Positions 34,301 through 49,300 of a DNA stretch of 64,000 nt are shown piece by piece. Under the pieces are notes generated by a model. That model ran no database searches. It saw only the letters and a program-made list of their open reading frames with translations, and was not told the DNA's origin. The position numbers were made by a program, and so were the translations under genes. This stretch comes from Elgaria multicarinata webbii (Eukaryota > Chordata > Lepidosauria > Squamata > Anguidae): NCBI RefSeq assembly GCF_023053635.1, contig NC_086178.1, positions 47,948,726 through 48,012,725 of the forward strand. Reading direction: 5' to 3'. How positions within the stretch are numbered: position 1 is the first letter of the stretch; each line of letters begins with the position of its first letter.

Positions 34301-37300
34301 CTCAGAATCCTCAATATTTTTCTTGCATGCTTAATTTCATTCTCTTGATGTGTTTGGCTCTAGACACGCCTTGCAGACAAGCATGAACAAGTAAGAATTT
34401 CACCCTTTTATGAAATTTTCCGAATTCTTGCTAGCATTCCATTCATGAGATTTTTCCTCTCCTTTTTCCCCCCTGCATCCATCCATCCCTCTTCAGGTTA
34501 TTTAGATTTCTGAAAAGCATATGACTCTTTTAGTAAAAGGTTTTGCCAGCTGGTAGCAATGCTTAAGGTCTAAAGTATTATTCTTCACCAGGTAATCTTT
34601 GGTCTCCTCATTAGAGAGGCTAGCAGAGCAAATATATTCATTTGGTAAGAAGGAAGACAAAAAGGTCCTGCATGTGTATGAGTAACCACAAAGCAGAAAC
34701 CAAACTTCCTACATTTCATACTGTTGTGGGATCAGTGCCATTTTAAATTTGGGGCCATTAAGCCCTTGGTAGGAGAGATAAAGATAAGAACTGCAGAATG
34801 ATGGCTCAGAGTGTCGTGTGAACCATTTTCTGCAAGAGGGTTAGTGGCCTAACCATGGCTTAGTGTGTCATCTGAACAGGGGTCTATATAAATGCATGAG
34901 ACAAGGCTACTATCATCACTCCTTCTAACAGAGAACACAGGGGAGAGTGCCAACAGAAATCGGACCCAAACACAGCTAATGTGCTTAGGCTTCTTGAAAT
35001 CAATACATTTCCCGCAATTTAGATACAATCTTATTGAATATGCATCTCCTACATTGATGTCTCTTTTGAACTTCTAGGTTAGAACTGAATGAAACCAAGT
35101 ACTTAGCTAATGTGCTAAGTCTTTAATTTCTCCCTTGAAATATGGATGTCACATTCCTCATCTGCTATTGTTAATATATACAATAAACTTTGTTTAGACA
35201 TACATTTTTTGACATTGTACTAACTTCTTTGTTATATTTTGGTAGAAATGAGTTTATGTATATTGTCTTCATGTGTAAATCTATATTACAATAACTCAAG
35301 ATCTGTAAACTGGATGAAGATAACTTAAAATAAAACAATATCACTTCAATAACATTTATATAGTTTTCAAGTGTTGAAAGTACTTCACATACATTTTTTC
35401 AGTATCCCTTACTAGACCTTTTGTAAGGTAGATTATCCTAAACTACTTTATCTGCTTTATAAAATGTACAAGTATTAGAGGATACACCTCCTTCCAAATA
35501 AGACAAAGCCAAACCAAAGTTTACAAAAACTATGAACAGGCACATGGATAAAAGTAAAAGTCTGTCTAAGGAAGCAATAGTCATATCCATAAACAGCCAT
35601 TAATGATGAAGAGCGAACAACTAACTTGTATTTTCATAATGCACTAAAGCAGTGAACCTAATTTATTGTTTGGATTGGCTTAAAAAAAAATGAGAGAACG
35701 TTTTCTTCACAGTCCAAACCTCGGATATTATTCATTATCAAATTGCAAAAAACAAACAGATAATTTGTTGAGGTTATGAAATTTAAAAACAAAAACAGCC
35801 ACTGTAGCTTTGTTATTTGGCATATAATCAATCCCCTGCTTCTGAAACAAACCATGTATGTAAAGTACAGAGCCACTTCATTGGGCATCATCCAAAAGGG
35901 TGCTTATGCCTCCGCTGATTCCCTTGCACACATGCCCTATACTGTTGTGCAATTGGTGGGTCCTGCCAATTCCGTCGCCTGAGCAGGACCCACCGCTTGC
36001 AGAACAGCTGTTTAGCGCTTTTTCGATTGAGACAGGTCAGCAGAGCTCCTTTATGTGAGCTTCACCAACCTCCCCTGTTCCGGAAATGAGGGTTTTCACT
36101 CGTTTCTAGTTATTCCGGAAGTGCTGAATCTTGCAGATGGGAATCAGTGATGTTCAAGGGAATCACCGGAGACATTTGTGCTCCACTGGATTCTGCCCAT
36201 TGTTTATAATAATAGCCACAAATGTATAGAACCTTTGAGTTGGCCCAAACCATAAGTTTTTCTGAGGAATAATCACATGGGGGATTAAATGGTGGAAATG
36301 CCATCTCTAGGTAAGTTGTATTGCATTATTTCAGATAACTTTCGATGATAATTTATGAAAGAAAAGAATTAACTCATAGAATTCTTTGCATAGGCAACAG
36401 GACGCTGAGTATGTATTTGTACAGTTTATCAACAAGCTAGACCATTTGTCATAATTATCAGCTAAATTATGCTTAAGCATACTCACTTGTTCTACATGGG
36501 GTTTCTTGGCAAACGAGATCCTTGCTACAGAGTGGGAAGCTATAGAAAGCTCCTGGCCATTTACCTCTCCCTCCTCCACCTCTACCAAACCTGGATCAAG
36601 AAGAGATTACAATTCACAAAATTGTACGCAGTTCCCATATATCACCCACACCCACACACCCACACCCACACACACCCATTATTGGTCTATAACACAAAAG
36701 GAGGTAGGGCAACAAAGTACTTTCTGCCCACTCTTAGAAAAGCCAGGTTTAAACACACACACAGAATAATATAATTGGGTTAGTACCTGTGTTCTGAGCA
36801 CTGATGAAGGCCACCTTGTTAGTGTCTGGTTTGATGCGGATAAATCCACATTCTCGATGCATTGGTTTTCTGGTGTCTGGATGGAAGGCGTTGAATCTGT
36901 AAGGATATGAAGATACTGATATTACCATGACTCTATAAACAAATTGTTCACAAAAACTAGAACTCACTCCACTCCATCTAAGAAGCTCAAGCACGTGTAG
37001 GAATGTTGTTGCCATGACTAAAGACAGATAGAGTCTTGGAAAAACTTTTCTATTCCTGGAACTTAGGACTGTTCTTTTGGCTAAGTACTGCATGTTTGCC
37101 TGTCCCATAAGTTACTTGACAGATATTTTGACAAGATATTCTGACAAGTAACAGTTACGCTACAGGAATACTGAGCTGTAACAGACACTGCAGAGTAATG
37201 GTAGCGCCTTTTTTCCTGGACACAAAAACCCCCATTTTCGCAGATTTCTTTACTGAAATCTTTCTAGACCATCTTATCCAGTTTTAAATCTATAAAACTA

Positions 37301-40300
37301 GCAGAATATGGTGGTTCGACACATTTGATCCAAATGCCTTCTGGGCAGAAACGCATGCTTTCTCCCATGCTTTCTTATTCCATCTGGTACATGTAAGATA
37401 AAAACAAAAAAACAGTAAGCCATGCTGGTCCATGAGGGGAAAAAAAATCAAAATGCTCAATTAGGCAGTCCCTTTACTAGGACCAGCTAAAATGCCACAA
37501 AAAATTGTGCAAGCTTTTGAGTTCTCCAGAACTCTTCATCAAGCTAGGTAGTACAAAACTGTACAAACACCAGGGGATAGAGAGAACAGGTTCCTACACT
37601 GCATTTCTTCCAAACTATATAAAGCCAGAGTGGTTGCTCCCTAAGGAGATAGGAAAATAATTTAAAACCCATCTTCCCCTTCAAGCTAGTTTACCATCTT
37701 CCCCCTTCAAGCCAGTTTACAGTAGGGGGTGGGCAGAAAGTAAATCGCCAGATGTTTTGGACTTCAACTCTCAGTATTCCTCACCATTGGTCATGCTGGC
37801 AAGGGCTTCTGGGAGTTAAAGTCCCAAACTTCTGGAGATCTACCTTCTGCCCACCCCTGGTCTACAGGACTTAAACATTTTCCCATGAATGAAAAATCCA
37901 TGAGCAGTTTATCAGAAAGACCTAAAGATGTAGCACAGTCATGTTGCAGAGTGCATTCCAAAGCACATTGAATTGATTGCTTTTTAAAGACTACAAATTA
38001 GTTTTTGTAACACACAGCTAGGAGTAAAAACAAACAGCTTTGAGAAAATAGTTCCATGTATAAGTGGGATAATCAGGGAGATGTTTGTACACCTACACAG
38101 CAATAACACCCTTCCAACCTTCTCTGCAATTTTAAATACATTATACTCCACTGCACAAAATTCTAAGAATCCCCCCAAAAAAACATAAAACAGTATTATA
38201 TTTCCTTTTCTGTTTGTAGGTAAATGTCTCTCCACACACAAAAAAACCCCAAAACATAAAACAATATTATATTTCCTTTTCTGTTTATAGGTAAATAAAT
38301 GTCTGTCAACACACCACATGTCAAAAGAACTGGAAAACTAATCATATTTCATAAATACTTTGAAAGGCTTAGAGGGAAATATATCACACTTTTGTTCATG
38401 TCCACTCTTGCTTGGCTCTGGAAAAACATCCTTTCCTCAAGCTACCAGGAAGGCCCCAATTAATCTTTCAAACCCAACCTCCTGTATCACACCCCCGCCC
38501 CCACCAGCACTCTCCCCCAACAGACATACAACCTCAGTTGTTCCATGTTGCTGTTCCCAAATCCAACCTACAGCCATTGTTGCCATGATAGATTTGTATT
38601 TAACAGCTCACCTGGAATTCCATGCAGGCAAGGAAGCAGGCTGATGAAGGATGGGTTACCCTGTTATCAATTTGTTTGGTAGAAAGCTATTTTTTTTAAA
38701 AAACAACAACAACTAGCCTGCTTAAAATGCATAGTATAATATTGTGTTGGTGTTCCCCACCTCAATCCAGAGGGAGAATCGGGTAATAAATAAATATATT
38801 ATAATTATTATTATTATAGTAATTTTTTTTGCTTCTGGGAAGGAAGGAATGGGAAGCAGGGGAAAAAGCAAGACTATTAAGGGCTTTTAAAATATTGATT
38901 TGTCTGTTCAGTTTCTTGAACCTCCTGGGAACCCAGGTTTGGATATCGTGGACTAGAATTACTGGTGGGTACCTGGAGGATATTGCCTCCCAGTTATGTT
39001 CAAGATTTAATTGGAAGGCAGTAACTGGGAGGCCTTTAAATACTTACATCTAACTACACTGCTAACAAAGACAACTAAATTAGTCCTGGCCTGTGTGGCA
39101 ACGGTTGTTTGGCTGCTTAGTTGCAGCCAAAAAAGACAGCTAGCTTAGGGAGTTTGTTTCTGAAATGTGTTTTAAATTCTACTGTACTGACTTTATTAAT
39201 GTTATGTTTTAATTGATTTTTAGTTTTCATCTCGCTGATATCTAGACAGGCAGGCAGTGAAGCAATTTAGAATAAACAGACAATTCAGGCAGTGTCATCT
39301 GATAAATTACATAGGGAATTAAGGCATAGCCATCTCAAAAAGAGCTCCAAAATAAGGAAACTCACGAGAAATTCAGCATGGGCTGCCCCACATGAGAGAT
39401 GTGCACTTCTTCGAGGTATTCAAAGGGCTTCATTGTAGGGAAGGTACCTTCTCCTGGTGGGTCCGACAGCCAGGTGCCCAGCATCCAGGAGAGAGGTTTA
39501 ATCACAGGATTCAACTGCGGGGTTTCTACAGAAAGACAGAGACTTGAGAATATCAAACTGCGCCAAATTTTGACAACTAAAATTAGATTTTACCAGAGCC
39601 TTATGTCAAACCATTTTGGGCCTTATGTCAAACCATTTTGTGTTAGCATTTGGTATCCATGGTTGTCAGTAGCAGTATTGGATGTTCTGACAATGTGCAA
39701 TTTAGCTGTTTTAATACAATTTTAATTCGCCACCATATACTTGTTACATATACACACACTTCCACACACGTATGTATATGTGTGTTTTTCACTTATCTTT
39801 GCTCACATACAAGCTTTGGGATGAGATAAGTTAAAAATGTGAAACAAACAAAATAAAATTCCTGTATCACAAACTAGGGTAGGAACATAAGAGTATTCTT
39901 TTGACCAGACAGCTGCACATTGACTCTTAGTCCACTTTTTACCTACTCAGAACCAAGCTGCAGACTGGAGCTGGGGAAGGGGGTATTTGGACCTTTATCC
40001 TGGATCCTTTCCCCCCAATCCAAATTACAAAACAACTCCCTAATGTTTTCACTGTTGAATGGGAAATAATACAGGTACAGCATTTCCCGAAATAGGAGTA
40101 ACAGACGTGTTTAGAGGGGGAATGGGGGTAGAGGGGTTTCGGTCGAGAAAACAGCACTGGGGAAAGGGTCAAACCCCACCCACCAAATGTTGCTGTTCCG
40201 ATCAGATTTGGAGCCTCACCTTTGACACCGCTTTTAAATAAAGACCCCCAAAACTGTCAGGAGATCTGATCCTAGAATTCTCAAGTAAGGTGTAGTTTAG

Positions 40301-43300
40301 CCCTTTATTAATGATGAATTTGATCGGCAATCTGAGCTCATTATCATCATCATCAGTGAAAAATAAATAAGCACTATATGCTGGCCTAAAAATTCTTAGA
40401 GTCCATGGACCATCCCCCATCACATTGTTTGCAAAAGACCCCATGTACTTACACTTTCTATTAGGCTCAATGAGAGTTGAAAGGGAGGGGCAGGGCACCT
40501 CCTAGGCATGTAGAAGGTCCCAGGTTCAATTCCCCGCATCTCCAGGTAGAGCTAGAAAAAACCCTACCTGAAACTGTGGAAAGCCACTGCCAGTCAGCGT
40601 TGGCAATACTGGGCTAGATGGACCAATTGTCTGGCTCATATAAGACAGCTTTCCTATGGTCATATTCAGCAAAGTCAGAAGCAAGCTTGTGTGTCCTTTA
40701 TTCTAGGCATTGTGAAAAGATCTGATTCCATTCAGAAGGGATTCATAAAGACAATAAAGTATGCGGAAAGTATGCCATATGCCAAAGAACTGGGTACATT
40801 TAGTCTAGAGGAATTAAGGACAGGCTTGATAATCATCTTCAAATACAAAAAATGTTGTTAGACAGAAAGAACCATTGTTCTCTATTGCCACAGACAGGAG
40901 GCAATATACTTAAATTGCTAGTAGGTAGATTTAAATTACATAAGCCTCTCCTCTTAATCATGGCAGGAGTTGGCCAGTGGAACCAAAGGAAGTTGTAATC
41001 ACACTTTAGAGACCCGATAAGGCATGCTACATTCAGCCTCTACTCAAGGGACTAGGTCAGATATAAATGCCAAACCATTGTTTGGTATTAGCTCACAATG
41101 CTAACCCATGGTTATTTAAGTGAAAGAGAATTTATGGTAGGTTGCTGGGTTGTGAACTCTGGATTGTTTAAATTATGAGTTATTACATATGAACCCATGT
41201 AGGTTGTTTTGCAAGGCTACAAAGGTGGCAGGCAAAAATGGTAAAAAACCCACCCAATTTATTTATTAAATTTATATATCGCCCCATAGCCGAAGCTCTC
41301 TGGGCGGTTTACATATAACACCCAGCTACTCTACATGCCCATACTACAGCACTGCAAAGGATTTTGGAATATATGGAGGGAGCAGCTGAAGGAGGTGGGA
41401 AATAAACAACCCAGGGAATGAGAAAACAAACCATGGCCTGTTTGATCATCTCAAATTAATCCATGGGCTAGCATTATGTGCGAACCTGGTTACTGAATGA
41501 AAGATCCTGCTCATGTTTTCTCCATGTTTTTCAGTGGGCCTGTTTTGGTTCCAGTCATGTCACCTACCACCACTGGGGTTCAAAAAGTTAACCCATTGTT
41601 TAACCCAGGAATAACCCAAAGTGTCAGGGTTTGATCAGCATGCTAACAGTTCATAGGCTGTTGATGCAAAAGGGCTGCCTTTGAAAATGGTCCAGAAGCT
41701 TCAGCTGGTACAAAACAGGGCAGCCCGTTTACTAACAGGGACTGGCCGGTGAGATCACATTAGGCTAGTCCTTTTACAACTTCATTGGCTGCCAGTCCAG
41801 GTCCGGGCCCAATTCAAAGTGCTGGTATTGACATTTAAAGCCCTAAACGGTTTAGGGCCAGGTTATTTGAAGGAACGCCTCCTCCCATATGTACCTGCCC
41901 GGACCTTAAGATCATCTACAGGGACCCTTCTCCGTGAGCCCCTGCCAAAGGAAGTGAGGCAGGTGGCTACTAGGAGGAGGGCTTTCTCCGCTGTGGCACC
42001 CCGGTTGTGGAATGAGCTCCCCAGAGAGGTCTGCCTAGCGCCTACACTGTACTCCTTTCATTGCCAGCTGAAGACCTTTTTATTCTCTCAGTATTTTAAC
42101 ACTTAATTTTAACTTAAATTTAAATTTTACTGTTCTAACTCTGTATTTTAATCTTATATCAATTTTGCTGCGTGGTTTTATCCTGGTTGTGCTTTTTATA
42201 CTGTATTTTGTATTTGTGCTTTTAACCTGTTGGTTGTTTTATTATGGTTTTAATTTTTATGAACCGTATAAAAATGTAATAAATAAACAAATAAATAAAT
42301 AAAAGTAAATAAATTGGAAGCAACTTGTGTGCAGTGCACATTCCCGCAAATCATTCCCATTCCCTTAAAGCATTCCCATATACTTTAAGGTGGATTCCTG
42401 CATTGAACAGGGGTTTTGACTTGATGGGCCTTATAGGCCCCTTTCAACTCTTCAATTCTATGATCGTCGGCTAATTAATTAATCCATGATTTGCCATCAA
42501 ATGCTGCTGTTATGCGTGAACCAGGACTATAAAGGTGAGTGATGGATATTTTAATAGGAAAAAGGAAGATTATAGATCAAAACATCAATGGTTTTATTAC
42601 CAATATGAAATACTGACATAATGAGATTCTGCATGAACACCTGCCTTCCATTATTCTTAATTAAATCCTAGTAGCATTGGATGTTCTCATTCTTGATTAT
42701 GATGCAAATTTTATCTAGATGTTGGTATGGCAAATATGGCCTTTTTTCAGAGCACTTCCCTGGTGAAGCTACATATCTATAGTACAATAGAGAAACTCTG
42801 GCTATACGCTTTAATAAACCCACTAGATAAAGTTCTGGGAACATGGCAACAGATGTTGAGGATATCAATGAAAACAGCCAGGATATCAATGAAAACTTTA
42901 GTGTAAAGTTATGAAGAGAGTGGTTTATCGCTACTAAATATTGCAATTTATGATTATGCTGTCACACCTATTTTCTACAGTTCCGTGGCATTTTTTTAAA
43001 TCACGTACAGAAAATCTGGATGAAGACCAAGTAATCAAAATTTAAATTTCCCCAAAAAACATTTACAGGGCTGGCATCAGCCCTGGATCCCCTTAAGTAT
43101 TTTTTTTCTGGTGCTGGGTGGCTATGTCTTGAGGACACTTTACATAGAGCTCCATCAAACCTGTGGTGGCCCTGGACATCAACCATGCTATATCATAAGT
43201 AAAAGGTGTTGAAAAAGGATTTAAAATCCTTGTGTGAATGTCAGTCACTCTGAAATACGTAGCAAAGTAAATTTCAGTACAGGTATTTCATTTGTACACC

Positions 43301-46300
43301 TTAAAGAACACTACTTGATGGGGCATTTAAAAGTATGAAAAGAGCATGTATACAATATACCCAATACATAGTGGGGAAAGGCTACAGTTCCAGGAAATTA
43401 GATAAATTTAGAGTTAATCATCCCATGGATCAATAGCTGGTACTGTTATTTTAAAAAGGCCACTTCACAAGGTTAGATCAAGGAAATCTCTTTTCTTTCT
43501 ATCATTGTAAGTGTTAATTTGTGTTGATGTCATGGCAAGGTACCATTTCTACTCAAAAATTAGTAAAAGCTCACAAAAGTTTGATCTTTCCTCCCTGGAG
43601 AACACATGCAGTTAAGAATAAAGAGTCTTGTGACACCTGAAGAACTAACAAATTTATACCATTAGCTTTCGTGAACTAAGAATCGATCAGTTCATAAGAT
43701 GAATACCAACAACCAAGCTTGCAAATGAAGAGGCTGAAGACTTGTTTTTTGATACCACCTAGTGGATCAAATCATATTGCAGCAATTCAAATCAACATCT
43801 TTGAAATTCAAAATCAACTTCCTTGAGAGGGTGTAATGCAGGCTCATACAATTTTCTCTTCTTTTGTTACCTCTGTTATCTAGAATGATCACTTATACAA
43901 ATACTGATTCAAGGCTTCCCATGTATGTGGACCTGGAGCCAAAACTACACCCACCTACGCACAATACAGAGGTATCAGCCAACTCCTCAGAAAAGAATAT
44001 ATACTAAGGGAGCTAAAAATCTATACTAACCAGCACCCTAATGAAATGGCATGAAATGTTAAGAGAGTGAGAGGTGGGAAAACAGGGTGGGAGGGGGAAA
44101 TAAAATGGAGTGGTTGGAACAGGACGATAAAGACACACACCTCTACCTTATAAGGTAGGAAGAATCATCTAATTGTCTGGATAGGTCACTTATGGATTCA
44201 CTCTGAGAAACTATTTTTAAATGTTTCCAGGGAAGGAAGAGCGCTGCCCATAGACATCAATGGAGGAAACATCAAATACTTTTGTAGCTGGGATTGGGCA
44301 TAACCATGTCCACTCCGCACCCCCAAAGAGAGGGAGAGAGAGAACGAACGAATGAACAGAGAGGGGAACAAAAGCAGCCCTATAAGGACTGAGCATGCTC
44401 AGTGGGCACAGAATGCTAACTCTTGGAATGGAGTGACTGGGGCCTTGAACATTCCAGATTACATTTTGTTGCTGGGTCCACTTGTTCCTTCTAATACCAG
44501 TTCAATTTCGCCATGCAGTGCAATTGTAGCCCAAGACACACCGTTCTTGCACAAATGGGTGCAATTCTGAGGCTTGTAGGGGTACAGAAAATCTTAACCA
44601 ACCTTAACTGAGGGAAAATCCTACGCATCAAAACAGAGCAATAACTCAGTGTCATGGAATGCTGAACAGGCTGTGAGGAAAAACCTGACAACTGGGTGGG
44701 AGGGGGAACGGAATGGAGTGGCTGGACATGGAGGATGAAGGAAAGGACACATAGAGATAAAAAGGGTAAACAGAACTTTCTATTGTTAGGATAAGCCATT
44801 TCTTGATTTACACCAAGAAGCTATTTTGAAGTGTCACCAGGGCAGTTGCCTATAGACATCAATGGAGAAAACAAAGATCTTAATAGCAGGGATTAGACAT
44901 AAGTGTGCCCTCTCCCCTGATCTTCCCTCCCAAATATAGAAAAAAGAGAGGGGAAAAACATGGAGTTGTTGGAAACCTGAACAGATGCACTCTACACTGC
45001 AATTATTTGTTGCATGGGCTGACTTGTACTATCATTAAACTAGAACAAAATCTGATTGAGTGGTCACTGCTAGTCCTCTCATATACATTATTACACTAAC
45101 TGAAAAAGGCCCCTCATCTCAAAACACAGGCAAAGCTTCTGTTAATCCTTTACAAGTGTATATTTATGACAAACTCACAACACATCCAATTTGAAAAGCA
45201 AAATTCGATTGCAAAAAAGATAGTATCCTTTTGGCCGTAGTTTTATACTATGGGCAGACACATCATAGCATGTTAACCCAAAGGTTAAGATCATGATTCA
45301 ACCCATTATTCATCCTGGGCATGTATAAAGATTTGAAAAAAGAACATGAGTGCAAATAATTGCAATATGTAAGATGCCTAGCTAGTAAAAAATGTTATTG
45401 ACTAATAACCCCCTTTATTGAACAGACAGGGAAACACAGGATCACATCTCCTTGTTCAGTCTTTGTGCCTTATATAGTACATGCTAAATACAATTTTGTG
45501 CAACTCCCATATCACATTGTAAACACTGCTCAAGTACCACCTATATATTGGTTTTAACGAAATATTTTATTAAACCTGTGAATTGTGTAGACTAAGATGG
45601 CTACATGAATTTTTATCCTTTTATCAATAACCTCAATCTCTCCTACTGTTTTATAAAGACTTGGTTTTTTTTTTTGAAATGGGAATCTGTAGAACAGCAC
45701 ACATTGGTATGGTTAAAAATTAACATATTAAGAACATTACAAGTGTAAACAATTTCAGTTGAGATATCAACTTCACACACCCATTCCTCTAAAATGTTGT
45801 TGAATAGATTCTCTGCAGACAGTACGCTGTGCTTAGTACTAAAATGCGATAGAATAGTAACAGATATAGAAATGGTTTGAATATCTTGTTCTAGCGCATC
45901 TTAAGTCCTCAGAAGTTGCATGGGGTGTGTGTACTGCTATCCTGTAAGGCCTAAAAAATGTAGGGCTTGTACATCTTGAATAGCACAAAGAGACCACTCA
46001 CTTGTACGCTGCTCCTGAGAATGGAATAGAGTGTTAGTCAGCCAAATTCCCAACACCACAAATAGAAATCAAGAACTGAACAGGAAGCATCCAGGATCTT
46101 CGACTTTACTTGTCATCTTCTACTTATGCTGAAAAGTGCAAGGGAGGAAAGGCAAAACGCAGAGGTCTCTCATTCTAGATACAATCCAAGGGGCAATTAA
46201 TGAGCAAACAGCCCCAAACTGAACAATAATGAAAGTCCCCAAGTGCATCTGCCCCATTCTCTGATGAAATAACATCTCTTGACAGACAAAAGATCAAGCA

Positions 46301-49300
46301 CATGATCCCCACAGAATCATTCAAAAGACACAAAACAAGAGCTCAAATGGAACCCAAATCTAAACTTTCAGAAAACCTTAGTACTTTGATAAAACTTTTT
46401 TTTTTTTTACAATTTTAGACTGTACCTGTATTTGTTTCGTTGGTGGCCATATCCTGTAAGATTATTTTAGCTTGCTCACTCTAAATCACTAATCTTTCCC
46501 TAGACTCCAGGAAACACTGTGAAACAATCTAGTAAGGCAAGAGAGGAAACAACCTTGGGACTACATACAAAGGTCATTGAAGTGCTTTCTGGGATTTGTA
46601 GTTTTGTTTAAGCAAATTGTACAGAATTGACATACAACTGTGGCACACACTGTTATTGTGACTAATAATTCTTTTTAGCTTCTACTACCCTCTCATAGAC
46701 TGAGGATGAGATACATATTTACAGAATAATCAGCAGAGACAAACCTTCAGGTTTAGATTACACTACTATGAGCCCTGGAATCGAAGGCAAAGGCAAAAGA
46801 GAAGGAAAGTTATAAAAATTATACTTCAAATTAGTAAACCTCAACATTTTTTTTTTAAAAAGTTAGTGGAGTCTCCTAGAGAAATCCAACTTGCTCATTT
46901 CTTTAGAGCAGGGGTGTTGAACCTCTTTCAGCCTGAGGGCCCAACTGCATTTTGGAAAAAATCTTGGTGCCCAAATTTTGTTGGTGAGCGAGACAAAAGG
47001 GGAAGAGCCAAAAATACTGGCATATTTTAGCTTAAAGATTGGTGATCAGGAGAAAGGTTGGCTTCTAGTGGACACCCCCTGAGCTTCACTTGGCAAGAGC
47101 AGCAGCAAGACTTCTGATATTGAACAGAGCACCTGAGAGGGGTGGGGAAAATTACAGAGAGGTGAAGGCAGGTCCCAAGTATCTCAAATCAGATGACATC
47201 TAACAAAGGAAACTGGTATTCTATCAGGGGAAGTTACATATCCAACACACAGCTGTGCCCTTTGTTTCTTTTATTCTTGTGAGACAAAGTAATCAATAAG
47301 TCAAGTCATAATTCACAAGCAGAAATATGTACTGTGCTCCTCTAAGCAGAAGACACAACACAGTTAAATCTTTTATCTTTTAAAAAAACTGTTCAGAAAC
47401 TACATAAATCAGAATGGCCACTGCAACAATTTATAACCCTGTGGTGGTGAATGCATTTTTAATATGAATTCTAAATGTCTTCAACACGATCTGGCCAGGG
47501 GTATTAAGTACAACATGCCTCCCTCTCTTTTACCCCTAAAGTCAAATGGCTCCCACTGACTTCTTTGAAAGCAAGTAGCAATATAATTGAGTTCGGGGCA
47601 AAACCTACCCCTTAGGTATCTCCAATATCTGAGGCAAAGAAAGAGTTTTGTCCCCACCTCAACTGTGCCTGCCTACCGTTTCTTTACTTTCTCCTATAAA
47701 TGTCAAAGGGGGCTGTTCCAAGTAAATCTAAGGGAAAACTTGGTCCCAAACCCAGACAAAGATGATAGGCAGGTTTTGGTCCTTCCCCGTCATTGCTCTG
47801 AGGGTTTAAGAGTGTGCACGCACACAGGCCTGATCACCTTGTTTGCCAGGTCTTCGCAAAATGTATACTACTGAATATGTACTGTAGCAGCACAAGTTGC
47901 TTCCTGTACCCAAGAAATGGCCACATGCCTAGGGCTTGAGGAACAAGTTCTACAAAACATTCTATTTGAGATATAATTACAATATTCTAGTTGCATTTCA
48001 AGTGGTGACTGAACTGTATTTGGGCATGGTGAATATCAACATATACATTCACACACCAAGAAGAGAAATGAGGTGAAAATGAGGTGATAAACCTCATCTC
48101 TAGGCAACTTTCAAATTAGATAAAGAAATTTGGCATATTTATCGTTTGCCTGCAGGCTGTAATGGTAATAATTTAACATCCCCCATCAATATCTGTTGTT
48201 CTAAGAAGAGCAAACTCCCCCTTTCACCAAATTTTAGAGCACTGGCGCATGGTGTGTGGGTGCATACATGTGTATGTGTGTGTGTTACAAAAGAGAGGGA
48301 GTGTTTCAATAACATTAGATGTGAGTTCGCAAGATTTTTCCATTTTCCAACAATTGGAGCTATATCCCCAATAATGTAATGCAGAGAGGGAAGTAATAGG
48401 TAAGCTACCTTGAAAAGGTGTTTGGAGACAGTATATTATATTTAACTAAATCACTGAAAATTCTGGTATCAATTTGTCTCAGCTGCGAGAGTGCAGAAAA
48501 TACTAACCACAGTCCTGGGATAGCAGATTGCTCAGGAAAGGGAAATTGATCCTCTTCAGTTCATCTAGTTTTTCCTTCAGCTTTCTAACTTGGCTGTCAG
48601 AGCGGCTGATCTTTTGTCTCAACTGCTTCAGCTCTCCATTCTTCTTTTCTACCTGCTCTCTCAAACAGCACACTTGACTTTTGCTTTGCCTAGAGGAGAA
48701 GCAGTATGAATGGAGGGAGTCAATGAGCTTGCAGGCTCCTGAGGCAGACATGATGACCTCATTAATTGACATGGGGTTGGCATCAGTCTCTCCCTTCTGG
48801 CCTACAACAGCTTCTGTTGCTGGTTTAGGGGTAAGATCCGCAGGGGATGCAGACATGCTTTGGGCAGGTTTCTGAGGGACAGCAGTAAGAGAGGAAGTAG
48901 AAGAGGTTTCCATTAAACTAGTGTCCTGCTCCACAGTATTGCTACTACAGCTTGGTTCCATGCTTCTTCTCAACCTTTTCCTTTCTAGTTGCTCCTTTGG
49001 AAAAGATGACCTCTCTCTATTGTGCTTGGAGAAGAAGCTGTAAGAGTGAAGGGAGCCAATAAATTTGCATGCACCAGATACAGGAGGTGTGAAGTCATCC
49101 TCGGATACACCACTTCTATCCATTTTCAGACTCCCAGGATGGATAACCGTTTCAGAACAATCCTCTACAGAATGCTTTTCTGGCTTATTCTGAGCTACCT
49201 TTGTGACTAGGTTATCTGCCAACATCCTTCTGAGGGAGCCTTCAAGCTGGACCTGGAAAGTCTCTCCTTGCTCAGACATTGACCCAATTTCAGCTTGAAG

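Larger units (their letters stand above)
31320..36486. other. THAP4 intron 5
   Basis: Contains a foldback repeat at 32278-32352, a DNA element at 32358-32855, a LINE fragment at 33640-33850 and an ancient L2/MIR-like remnant near 35349-35480. The remaining stretches, 31320-32277 and 33860-35340, hold nothing I recognise. Confidence 0.6.
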
